Origin: JACVRW01 sp035705985 | GTDB taxonomy: Bacteria > Actinomycetota > Thermoleophilia > Solirubrobacterales > Thermoleophilaceae | NCBI GenBank assembly: GCA_035705985.1 | Contig: DASSVP010000014.1 | Coordinates: 1-5,605 of the forward strand | DNA length: 5,605 nucleotides | Direction of reading: 5' to 3' | Shown here: positions 1 to 5,596 of the stretch, piece by piece | How positions within the stretch are numbered: position 1 is the first letter of the stretch | Layout: each line of letters starts with the position of its first letter | The notes under the pieces: generated by a model | Database searches by the model: none | What the model saw: only the letters and a program-made list of their open reading frames with translations | Told to the model about the DNA's origin: nothing | Translations under genes and position numbers: made by a program

Positions 1-441
1 GCCGAGACCTTCGCCATCGCTTTCCGCCGCTGGGGAAGCCTGGATCCGTCGCGTCCGGTGAGACCCTGGCTGTACGGGGTCGCCTCCAACCTCATCCGGC
101 ACCACTGGCGGAAGGAGCGGCGCATGCTCCGCGCGTACGCTCGCAGCGGCGTAGACCCGGCGCTGGCAGAAGAGGAGATCTCCTCCGATCGGCTCGACGC
201 CCGCGCAGAGCGCCTCGCCTTGTCCGCGGCGCTCGCGCAACTGAGACACGAAGAGCGCGAGGTGCTCCTCCTTCACGCCTGGGCGGAGCTGAGCGACGCG
301 GAGATCGCCGACGCGCTCTCGCTTCCGATCGGGACCGTGAAGTCGCGGCTCAGCCGAGCCAGAAGGCACGTACGGAACCGTCTCGAGGCCATCGGGCAGG
401 TAGGGGTGGACAGCCTGAAGACGGTCGAGGAGCGATCATGA
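1..441 (+). CDS. ECF-type RNA polymerase sigma factor, 5'-truncated by window edge
   Basis: This is the C-terminal 146 residues of a sigma-70 family, extracytoplasmic-function type sigma factor, which directs RNA polymerase to a specific promoter set. The frame is open from base 1. The first residues, AETFAIAFRRW, followed by RPWLYGVASNLIRHHWRKERR, match the end of sigma region 2 (the TF..A...W and PWLY.VA.N motifs). A variable acidic linker follows, then region 4 at about visible residues 75-129. Its helix-turn-helix reads LSDAEIADALSLPIGTVKSR and is followed by LSRARRHVRNRL, the -35 recognition module. The GTG at 58 lies inside region 2 and codes for an internal Val, so it is not the start; roughly 30-50 N-terminal residues are missing. 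The stop overlaps the next ATG in an ATGA arrangement, which implies translational coupling to the anti-sigma-like gene. Family assignment is secure; the ECF subgroup and target promoters are not. Confidence 0.95.
   Translation, partial: AETFAIAFRRWGSLDPSRPVRPWLYGVASNLIRHHWRKERRMLRAYARSGVDPALAEEEISSDRLDARAERLALSAALAQLRHEEREVLLLHAWAELSDAEIADALSLPIGTVKSRLSRARRHVRNRLEAIGQVGVDSLKTVEERS
427..432 (+). promoter_or_regulatory. Ribosome-binding site of the anti-sigma-like gene
   Basis: GAGGAG lies 5 nt before the ATG at 438, inside the last codons of the sigma factor gene. It fixes the start of the downstream gene and supports coupled translation through the 4-bp ATGA overlap. Confidence 0.8.
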
Positions 442-1514
442 CCAACGAGGACCTGCAACTACTCCGCGAGTTCCGGGCCGAGATTCCGGCGCCCGACGAG
501 GACACCCGCCGGCGCGTCTACGCCTTCGCAACGAGCGACGCCCGGGGTCGATTGCAACCGTCGGCGGTCCTCCGTCGAGTTCGGTCTCTCCGCCTTCGCT
601 TTGCGCTCCCGGCCGTTGCCGTGATCGGCGCTGCGGTTGCCGCCGCGGTGATCGCGCTTCTCCCCAGCGGCAGCGGCGGCCCCGGCACTGCCGCCGCGGC
701 GGTCCTCGACCGGCTCGCGCACCGTGTAGCCGCCCAGCCCCTGACCCCCCAGCCGGGCCAGTATCTGTATGTCGGTTCGCAATCCGAAAACGCAGCCTTC
801 GACGAGTCGCCGATCGGTGCCTGCGAAACCCTCGTCCCCGATCAGCGCGAGATCTGGATCGGGACCGACGGCTCGGGACTGATCCGCGAGACCTTCGGGC
901 CCGGGCACTGGGTCAACCCCGCCACCTGCCTGCGGATCGAGCAGAAATACGGTCCGGGATCGGACGTGCGATTCGACCTTTCCCGGCATACGAGCAACGA
1001 CTGGTTCGCACCGCAGTGCCTCTCTCTCAAGCCGTCCAATGCCGTCGACTGGTCCACCCTCTCGAGCGACCCCCAGGTGCTGCTGCAGCAGATGCGGCAA
1101 CTCGACGGCGGCCCGCAGACGCCGGGAGAGGACTTCGTGCACATCGGCGACTTCCTTCGCGAGACGGACGCTCCGCCCGACGTGCGCGCCACCCTCGTCC
1201 GAGCCGTCGCACTGATCCCCGGCGTCCAGCTGCTCGGCACGGTACGCGACCACGACGGCCGGCCCGGCATCGGCTTCTCTTATCCCTCGCAGGGCGAGCT
1301 GATCTTCGACCCGGAGACCGGCGAGCTGCTCGGCGAGCAAGGCGCCGGAGGAGTCGCCGGCTCCTGGACCGTGTACCTGCGCCAGAAGGTCGTCGACAAC
1401 CTCCCCGGCAAGCCGCCGGGACCGCTCAGCCCTCCCTGCACGAACGGCGGGGGCATCGTCCATCACGTGCCGGGTGGCACGGTGACGAACGGCGCGCCCT
1501 TGAAGTCCTCCTGA
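438..1514 (+). CDS. Single-pass membrane anti-sigma-like protein, CU044_5270 family type
   Basis: This 358-residue protein is probably the membrane-bound regulator of the preceding ECF sigma factor. Its N-terminus (MTNEDLQLLREFRAEIPAPD) has the 'LLREFRAEIPAPD' signature typical of actinobacterial CU044_5270 family proteins, which are often encoded next to sigma factors. A short cytoplasmic part (about 1-55) ends in an Arg-rich stretch (LRRVRSLRLRF). One hydrophobic segment follows at about 55-75 (ALPAVAVIGAAVAAAVIALL), giving N-in topology with about 280 residues outside the membrane. No zinc-binding HxxxCxxC anti-sigma motif is present. The outer domain contains four cysteines (C129, C164, C194, C334) and beta-rich segments such as DGRPGIGFSYPSQGELIFDP; the latter resembles the 'f.dp.tG.ll.e' pattern common in this family. 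The start is fixed by GAGGAG 5 nt upstream and by the ATGA overlap. Anti-sigma activity is inferred from position and topology; the signal sensed is unknown. Confidence 0.85.
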   Translation: MTNEDLQLLREFRAEIPAPDEDTRRRVYAFATSDARGRLQPSAVLRRVRSLRLRFALPAVAVIGAAVAAAVIALLPSGSGGPGTAAAAVLDRLAHRVAAQPLTPQPGQYLYVGSQSENAAFDESPIGACETLVPDQREIWIGTDGSGLIRETFGPGHWVNPATCLRIEQKYGPGSDVRFDLSRHTSNDWFAPQCLSLKPSNAVDWSTLSSDPQVLLQQMRQLDGGPQTPGEDFVHIGDFLRETDAPPDVRATLVRAVALIPGVQLLGTVRDHDGRPGIGFSYPSQGELIFDPETGELLGEQGAGGVAGSWTVYLRQKVVDNLPGKPPGPLSPPCTNGGGIVHHVPGGTVTNGAPLKSS

Positions 1515-1580
1515 GCCAGCCGAATCGGCGCTGCTCCGCCGGGTGACCTTCCCACGTCGTGGCGCCGTATGTTGTGCGAG

Positions 1581-2078
1581 ATGAAGGCAGCGGTGCTCGC
1601 CGCGCCGGTCCTCGTCGCCGTTACGGCGGCTCTCGCTGCCTGTGCGGGCATTCAGTCGAAGGGAGCACCCGGCCCCGCGCCGCAGGCCGGCCCGCTGGCG
1701 GCGCCCGTCAACCTCTCGATCCGATCGGTGCGCACCTTCAAAGCGCGCCTCGGGCACGTGCGGACGACCGCGCCGGCGATTCGCCTCGGCGACTCGCGTC
1801 TTCAGTTCTCGCTTGCGACGAATTCGTGTACCCCGGTCGGCGTGTCCGCGCACGCCGAAGCGAGGACGTTGCGTCTGCGCCTTCGCCCGAACCCCGACGC
1901 CTGTGAGGACGTCCTTCGCGTTCTCGACGTCGTGGTGACCCTGTCGCGGCCCGTGCTGCGCACGAACGCGCTCACGCGGGTGGCCGTCACGTACGCGCCT
2001 CTGCACGCCGCTTGCTCGACGGCAGCCTGTCGCCGTCCGCGAGCGGAGCTGTTGCCGCTCGTCTGGCTGCGCATCTGA
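1581..2078 (+). CDS. Small putative lipoprotein of unknown function
   Basis: A 165-residue exported protein. Residues 1-20 form a lipoprotein signal peptide (MK, then a hydrophobic Ala/Val stretch) ending in the lipobox LAAC, with lipidated Cys21, so it should be tethered outside the cytoplasmic membrane. A Gly/Pro/Ala-rich linker (about 22-42) leads into a probable beta-sandwich domain. That domain contains a pattern of Cys-x-Pro (C83), alternating hydrophobics, then a second Cys before an acidic pair (C108-E-D) and a VVVTL strand, reminiscent of many actinobacterial lipoproteins of unknown role. C83/C108 and C145/C150 are plausible disulfide pairs. I chose the ATG at 1581 because it leaves a classical signal peptide; the in-frame ATG at 1569 would add MLCE. 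Neither start has a clear Shine-Dalgarno. The gene lies 66 bp after the anti-sigma gene on the same strand and may share its transcript. No function can be assigned. Confidence 0.75.
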   Translation: MKAAVLAAPVLVAVTAALAACAGIQSKGAPGPAPQAGPLAAPVNLSIRSVRTFKARLGHVRTTAPAIRLGDSRLQFSLATNSCTPVGVSAHAEARTLRLRLRPNPDACEDVLRVLDVVVTLSRPVLRTNALTRVAVTYAPLHAACSTAACRRPRAELLPLVWLRI

Positions 2079-2098
2079 CCGCGGATTCCGATCACGTT

Positions 2099-2139
2099 GA
2101 AGCGAGCCCGGCCACTCCCGCGCCAACCGGGCTCGCTTC
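2099..2139. terminator. Hairpin terminator between convergent genes
   Basis: A perfect 13-bp inverted repeat has arms at 2099-2111 (GAAGCGAGCCCGG) and 2127-2139 (CCGGGCTCGCTTC), with a 15-nt loop. It begins 20 bp after the lipoprotein stop and lies 18 bp beyond the stop of the leftward 204-residue gene, so it can serve both strands. On the + strand it is followed by CTTGCCTTTC, only modestly T-rich. On the - strand there is no T run. Many high-GC actinobacterial terminators lack a long U tract. Confidence 0.8.
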
Positions 2140-2157
2140 CTTGCCTTTCGTCACTTG

Positions 2158-2772
2158 CTACGAGGTCATCACGATCGGCCGTGAGTTGGCCGTAAGGGTG
2201 ACCGGCGTTCCATTGAGGGTGCCCTCGATGGTGAACTTGAAGACGTACGTGCCGTTTGGCTCCGTGTTGCCGTGAGCCCAACCCGTGTAGAAGACCGACG
2301 CGACCTCGCGCGGAAGGACGGCCGGGCTGCCGACGGCCGTGCACGGCGGTCCCTCGGGCGGGCAGCTCGCACTCACCAGCCAGTGGCCGGAGTACGGCGG
2401 GTAGCTCGGGTTCGGCGGCGGGGTCCAGGTGAAGTCGAAGTCGTGGTCCTGCACGCCGTCGACGAAGATCGCGTAGGAGATGCTGTCGACGACGAACGCG
2501 TTGGTGACCAACCCGCGCGAGGTGGCCCCACCGTCGTTGGTCAAGTCGTTTCCGTTCTCGATGTAGATGAAGTAGTGGACGGTGTTCGCAGGCCCACAGT
2601 CGTCCGAGCAGGCCGGCAGCGGCCCGGGATTGGTCGCGACGACCTTGGCGTCGAGGCGGGTGCCGCCCGTGCCCGTGGCTGCGGCGGGAAGTGCGACCAG
2701 CACGGCCGCTGTTGCCGCGGCGAGCAGCACAGCACCGAACACGCACAGACGTGCCCTGAAACGCACGTTCAT
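2158..2772 (-). CDS. Secreted protein of unknown function with signal peptide
   Basis: A 204-residue exported protein that I do not recognise. The N-terminus has a basic n-region (MNVRFRAR), a hydrophobic core at about 10-29, and a probable signal peptidase I site after the Ala triplet 30-32 (LPAAA-TG). The mature part is acidic and aromatic-rich with many short strand-like segments (TVHYFIYIENG, SISYAIFVDG, TYVFKFTIEG), which suggests an Ig-like or jelly-roll beta-sandwich. Four mature cysteines, C55/C59 and C137/C144, form two close pairs that could be disulfides. A proline-rich stretch (TPPPNPSYPPY, about 117-127) lies in the middle. There is no lipobox, C-terminal anchor or sortase motif. 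The start is supported by GGAGG 8 nt upstream. The gene lies 198 bp downstream of the BNR-propeller gene on the same strand, behind a strong hairpin. A carbohydrate-binding or surface role would be a guess only. Confidence 0.8.
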   Translation of the reverse strand: MNVRFRARLCVFGAVLLAAATAAVLVALPAAATGTGGTRLDAKVVATNPGPLPACSDDCGPANTVHYFIYIENGNDLTNDGGATSRGLVTNAFVVDSISYAIFVDGVQDHDFDFTWTPPPNPSYPPYSGHWLVSASCPPEGPPCTAVGSPAVLPREVASVFYTGWAHGNTEPNGTYVFKFTIEGTLNGTPVTLTANSRPIVMTS

Positions 2773-2803
2773 CTATCTCCCCTCCCTGCTTCCCCCCTCC
2801 TCC
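2773..2803 (-). promoter_or_regulatory. Polypurine leader containing the RBS of the 204-residue gene
   Basis: On the - strand the 31 nt before the start codon are purines except at two positions. They include GGAGGAGGGGGG, then AGGGAGGGGAG. GGAGG at 2785-2781 sits 8 nt before the ATG and is the best Shine-Dalgarno. A second GGAGG further up (about 2803-2799) is too distant to act on this start. Confidence 0.65.
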
Positions 2804-2835
2804 AGGGCCGGGCGACGTACGCAGTGTCCCGCCGG

Positions 2836-2867
2836 GGAATGCCGATTACAACCAAGAATCGCATTCC
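2836..2867. promoter_or_regulatory. Imperfect palindrome or stem-loop upstream of the 204-residue gene
   Basis: The arms GGAATGC (2836-2842) and GCATTCC (2861-2867) pair perfectly. The pairing continues inward with GATT (2844-2847) and AATC (2857-2860) after one bulged C (2843), giving 11 pairs around a 9-nt loop. The segment is clearly more AT-rich than its surroundings and lies 64-95 bp upstream of the start codon, where a promoter or operator would be expected. On the - strand it contains TGTAAT (2850-2845), a plausible -10 box, but the -35 match is weak. It could be an operator, a leader hairpin or a secondary terminator. Confidence 0.45.
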
Positions 2868-2887
2868 GACTCACCGACACGCTTGTC

Positions 2888-2911
2888 CCGGTCGCGGCTC
2901 GAAGCGACCGG
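2888..2911. repeat. Second intergenic stem-loop
   Basis: A perfect 8-bp inverted repeat, CCGGTCGC (2888-2895) and GCGACCGG (2904-2911), with an 8-nt loop. It lies between the strong hairpin after the propeller gene and the AT-rich palindrome nearer the 204-residue gene. There is no U tract on either strand. It may be part of a structured leader or an auxiliary terminator. Confidence 0.4.
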
Positions 2912-2932
2912 TGAAGATCTTGTCAGCGAGGT

Positions 2933-2961
2933 GACGGCCGGCCCCGCGCGGGCCGGCCGTC
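2933..2961 (-). terminator. GC-rich hairpin terminator after the BNR-propeller gene
   Basis: A perfect 12-bp stem pairs 2933-2944 (GACGGCCGGCCC) with 2950-2961 (GGGCCGGCCGTC) around a 5-nt CGCGC loop, 9 bp downstream of the TAA of the 855-residue gene. No U tract follows on the - strand. The position and very stable stem fit a factor-independent actinobacterial terminator or an mRNA 3'-end stabiliser. Read-through into the downstream secreted-protein gene cannot be excluded. Confidence 0.7.
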
Positions 2962-2970
2962 TCGATGCGG

Positions 2971-5538
2971 TTAGAAGGCGATCCGCCAGATACCGCGCCC
3001 GTGCGTCCCGGCATAGAGATAGCCGCCGGGGCCGAGCGTGATGTCGTCGTCGCCCGCGTTGGGAAGTCCCGTGCCGAGGCGGGACCAGGCCGTGCCCGCA
3101 CCCTCGCCTTCGGGGGCGGTGAAGGCTCCCATGTCGGTGCCGAGCGCCAGCTGGCCGTGCGAAAGGACGAGCGCGTCCCCCGGCACGTCCGGCAGGTTCC
3201 CGGAGATGTCGGTCCAGGTCTGGCCGCCGTCGGTGGTCTCGAACACGTGGCCGACACCGCCTCCCGGTACGAAGTGGCGGGAGTACCCATTGAAGACCGC
3301 GTACGCATGCGCGGGATTCGTCGGGTCGACCGTGACGCCGGCGATGTACCGGTCCGGCAGGCCGGACATGTCGACCTGATGCCACGTGCCGCCGTAGTTG
3401 GTGGCGATGCCGGTGGCGAAGGCCGGGCCCGGGTTGCCGCCGCCGCCGACCCAGGCGGCGTAGATGACCGAGCCGTTGCCGGTCGACGCCAGGGCGGTCA
3501 CGGCGTTACCCGCACCGGTGTCGAACACGTTCTGCCACGTGCAGGCGCTATGGGTGCACTTCGTGCCCCAGCCGGCCTTGCTCACCCACACGTCCTGGCC
3601 CCCGAGCAGCCAGACGTTGGGGTTCTGCTGGTCGGGAACGATCGGCGTGACGAACCGCGCACCCGGGTCGCAGTCCGCTCGTGGGCCTCCCGCCAACCCC
3701 GTGACCGCCTGCGCGACGCAGGTCGGGCTCACGAAGTCGTTGTAGGAGTGACCGCCGTCGGTCGACGAGTACATCGTGCCTTCGACGTACTCCCCGACCA
3801 CCTTCTTGCCGTTCTGGGGATCGATGATCACGTCGAAGCCGTCGCCGCCAGCGGCCCCCGACATCTGCGAGTCGCCGGTGTTCAGGATCGACGAGCCGTT
3901 GTCCTGCAATCCACCCCACACGGCGAGGCCGTTGTTGCCGAGCTTGCCTGCGCGGGCGTCGTAGTACTGCCACGTGTGGAGCGTCGCGTTGAGGTCGGAC
4001 CAGTTGCCGTTCGGCAGCACGTCCGAGAGCGGCCGGCTGTAGGCGCCGCCGTCGTTGCCGATCACGATCTTCCCGTCGGCGATCATCATCGCGTGCTGGT
4101 CCGGATGCGTCACGTTCGGACAGGTCGGCGGGGACGTGAAGTCGCACGCGAAGTTGTAGTTCCAGTACGGGCTGGCAGTGATCCAGGAGCTGCCACCGTC
4201 CGTCGACTCGTAGACCTCCTCGAGGCCTGCATAGACGTGGTTCGGGTCGGCCGGATCGACCGCCAGATCCTGGTTGTACCAGGCCTGGACGCCGGGCGAG
4301 CCGAAGGTCGGCGCGGCCGAGCCCGACGCGGCCAGTGTGTCCGCATCGGCGATCTTCGTCCACGGGCCGCTGACACTCGCCGGCGAGCCGCTCGAGACGA
4401 AGATGCCCTGGAGCACCGAGTCTGCCCCTGCAGCCATCGCCGCCGGCGACTGCACGATCGCGTACAGCTTCGTGCCGTCCGCCGAGTAGGCGAAGGTCGT
4501 GCGGCCGATGTCGGTTGCGTCGATGTCGCCGGTTGGGGTGACCAGGTTCCAGGTGACACCGCTGTCGGTGGACTCGTAGAAGCCGTTGTTCTGCGTGTTG
4601 CCGGGCCCGTGCCAGCCGATGGCGGCGATCACGTCGGTGCCGCCACTGCCGGGCACGACGGCGACATCGGTCACCTGCTGGTCGTACGGCGGGTTGTCGT
4701 CGGGGCCGGCGGGAGCGAGCACTTCGGCCCACTGGGTGCCCCCGGCCGCGAGCCGGAAGAGCCCGTTGTCCGTCGCGGCATAGGCATCGCCCGCAGCGTC
4801 GAACGCGATCCGGAAGACCGTGTGCCCCACCATGGGGCTGTCACCGTTCGCATCCGGAGCGACGACGTTCCAGGTGGCACCGTCGTCGGCCGAGCGGTAC
4901 ACCCCGGTGCCCGCATAGCTGTCCTGAGAGACGTTCGCCTCCCCGGTGCCCACCCAGAGGGAGCCGTCAGTGGGATCGACCGCCAGCGCGCCGATCGCGA
5001 GGCTCGGCATGCTGTCGAACGTCGGCGTCCACGTGGTGCCCTGGTTGCTGGACATCCACACGCCTCCGTCGGCCGTCCCGGCGAACCACGTGCCGTCCGG
5101 CGTCTGCGCGAGCGCGGTGGTGCGACCGCCGACGAGCGAGAAGCCCGCGCCCTCGTTCCCCCAGAACGGGTCGGTGTAGTTGGACGGCTGCAGGTTGTAC
5201 GGCTGTGTCGTCACTTCCTGCCAGGAGCCGCCGGATGTCGGGAGCTGGGCTGCCTGTCTGGCGGCCGCAACCAACGCGGCACCGGAGACCGACTGGGCCG
5301 GCGCGGAGCGCTCGTACCCGTACTGCGCCTGCTGAGCGATCAGGTCGTTGTCACCACCGTTGGCACGGTCACCGCCCGTTCTGCTGCCGTGGGTCTTGGC
5401 GTAGGCCGCTGCCGCCCTCTCGCGGGCCGCGGCCCCGCGCGGTCCGTGGTGCACAGCGGCGCTCACGCCCATCACCAGGACGAGCGCACCGCCGACTGTC
5501 AGGGCGAACGCGCCGAGCCGACTTCTGACCCATCTCAT
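2971..5538 (-). CDS. Secreted BNR/Asp-box beta-propeller protein (sialidase/GH74/VPS10-like superfamily)
   Basis: An 855-residue exported protein. A basic n-region (MRWVRSRLG) and a hydrophobic core (about 10-29) form a signal peptide or signal anchor. A charged helical segment follows (about 30-100, with RERAAAAYAKT and YGYERSAP). The rest is a repeated seven-bladed-type propeller with Asp-box motifs (SxDxGxTW) at about 163-170, 216-223, 323-330, 445-452, 592-599 and 768-775. Other family marks are the GGRTTALAQ strand, GTGEAN (about 197-202), HPDQHAMM...GNDGG (about 478-498), GGLQDNGS (about 542-549) and a closing THGRGIWRI at the C-terminus, so the protein looks complete. Six mature cysteines fall in three near pairs. 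Asp boxes are structural and do not show activity; glycoside hydrolase, sialidase-like or pure binding roles are all possible. The ATG at 5538 is preferred over the TTG at 5541 because AAGGGGGA is 5 nt from the ATG but only 2 nt from the TTG. Confidence 0.9.
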   Translation of the reverse strand: MRWVRSRLGAFALTVGGALVLVMGVSAAVHHGPRGAAARERAAAAYAKTHGSRTGGDRANGGDNDLIAQQAQYGYERSAPAQSVSGAALVAAARQAAQLPTSGGSWQEVTTQPYNLQPSNYTDPFWGNEGAGFSLVGGRTTALAQTPDGTWFAGTADGGVWMSSNQGTTWTPTFDSMPSLAIGALAVDPTDGSLWVGTGEANVSQDSYAGTGVYRSADDGATWNVVAPDANGDSPMVGHTVFRIAFDAAGDAYAATDNGLFRLAAGGTQWAEVLAPAGPDDNPPYDQQVTDVAVVPGSGGTDVIAAIGWHGPGNTQNNGFYESTDSGVTWNLVTPTGDIDATDIGRTTFAYSADGTKLYAIVQSPAAMAAGADSVLQGIFVSSGSPASVSGPWTKIADADTLAASGSAAPTFGSPGVQAWYNQDLAVDPADPNHVYAGLEEVYESTDGGSSWITASPYWNYNFACDFTSPPTCPNVTHPDQHAMMIADGKIVIGNDGGAYSRPLSDVLPNGNWSDLNATLHTWQYYDARAGKLGNNGLAVWGGLQDNGSSILNTGDSQMSGAAGGDGFDVIIDPQNGKKVVGEYVEGTMYSSTDGGHSYNDFVSPTCVAQAVTGLAGGPRADCDPGARFVTPIVPDQQNPNVWLLGGQDVWVSKAGWGTKCTHSACTWQNVFDTGAGNAVTALASTGNGSVIYAAWVGGGGNPGPAFATGIATNYGGTWHQVDMSGLPDRYIAGVTVDPTNPAHAYAVFNGYSRHFVPGGGVGHVFETTDGGQTWTDISGNLPDVPGDALVLSHGQLALGTDMGAFTAPEGEGAGTAWSRLGTGLPNAGDDDITLGPGGYLYAGTHGRGIWRIAF

Positions 5539-5559
5539 CAAGTTCCCCCTTTTGAGATG
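5531..5559 (-). promoter_or_regulatory. Possible translation-initiation hairpin of the BNR-propeller gene
   Basis: On the - strand CATCTCA (5559-5553) pairs perfectly with TGAGATG (5537-5531), a 7-bp stem with a 15-nt loop. The loop carries the Shine-Dalgarno AAGGGGGA, while the last two bases of the ATG start codon (5538-5536) and the following codons lie in the 3' arm. It could modulate initiation, but the stem is short and mostly A:U. Confidence 0.3.
5544..5551 (-). promoter_or_regulatory. RBS of the BNR-propeller gene, decides ATG over TTG start
   Basis: AAGGGGGA on the - strand is followed by ACTTG and then ATG at 5538, an optimal 5-nt spacing. The TTG at 5541, one codon earlier, would leave only 2 nt. 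Confidence 0.7.
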
Positions 5560-5578
5560 AAGGACAATGCGTCTGCCG

Positions 5579-5596
5579 ATGCGGCCCAGGCCGCAT
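5579..5596. repeat. 8-bp inverted repeat upstream of the BNR-propeller gene
   Basis: ATGCGGCC (5579-5586) and GGCCGCAT (5589-5596) form a perfect near-palindrome with a 2-bp centre, 41-58 bp upstream of the propeller start codon. It could be an operator for a dimeric regulator or the end of a feature beyond the window. The 2-nt spacer is too short for an ideal RNA hairpin. No convincing -10/-35 pair is visible in the 67 bp available. Confidence 0.35.

Noticed and set aside
58..441. GTG at 58 as the start of the sigma factor
   Set aside because: It falls inside region 2, and the upstream codons from base 1 encode matching sigma region 2 sequence (AETFAIAFRRW), so the gene is truncated by the window edge.
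1515..1580. Possible promoter or small element between the anti-sigma and lipoprotein genes
   Set aside because: Only short GC-rich repeats such as CCACG-T-CGTGG (1552-1562) are visible. No -10/-35 pair or Shine-Dalgarno could be supported.
2040..2061. Inverted repeat CGAGCGG/CCGCTCG just before the lipoprotein stop
   Set aside because: The 7-bp stem is within coding sequence, GC-rich and without a U tract. A much better terminator follows 38 bp later.
459..2126. A 555-codon open frame on the - strand, antisense to the anti-sigma and lipoprotein genes
   Set aside because: Its product is Arg/Gly/Ala-rich low-complexity sequence with no domain, it has no credible RBS, and it crosses two well-supported + strand genes and the terminator. 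High-GC third positions routinely leave the opposite strand free of stops.
1802..2746. A 314-codon - strand frame spanning the terminator and the 204-residue gene
   Set aside because: Arg-rich shadow in another frame of a gene that has a signal peptide and RBS. It also runs through the convergent terminator.
2272..2934. A 220-codon + strand frame opposite the 204-residue gene
   Set aside because: Composition is Arg/Val/Gly-rich without motifs, and it runs across the structured intergenic region. It is a shadow of the real - strand gene.
3548..4732. A 394-codon - strand frame inside the propeller gene
   Set aside because: Same-strand, out-of-frame shadow with extreme Arg content. The propeller frame is continuous and carries all family motifs, so no frameshift is implied.
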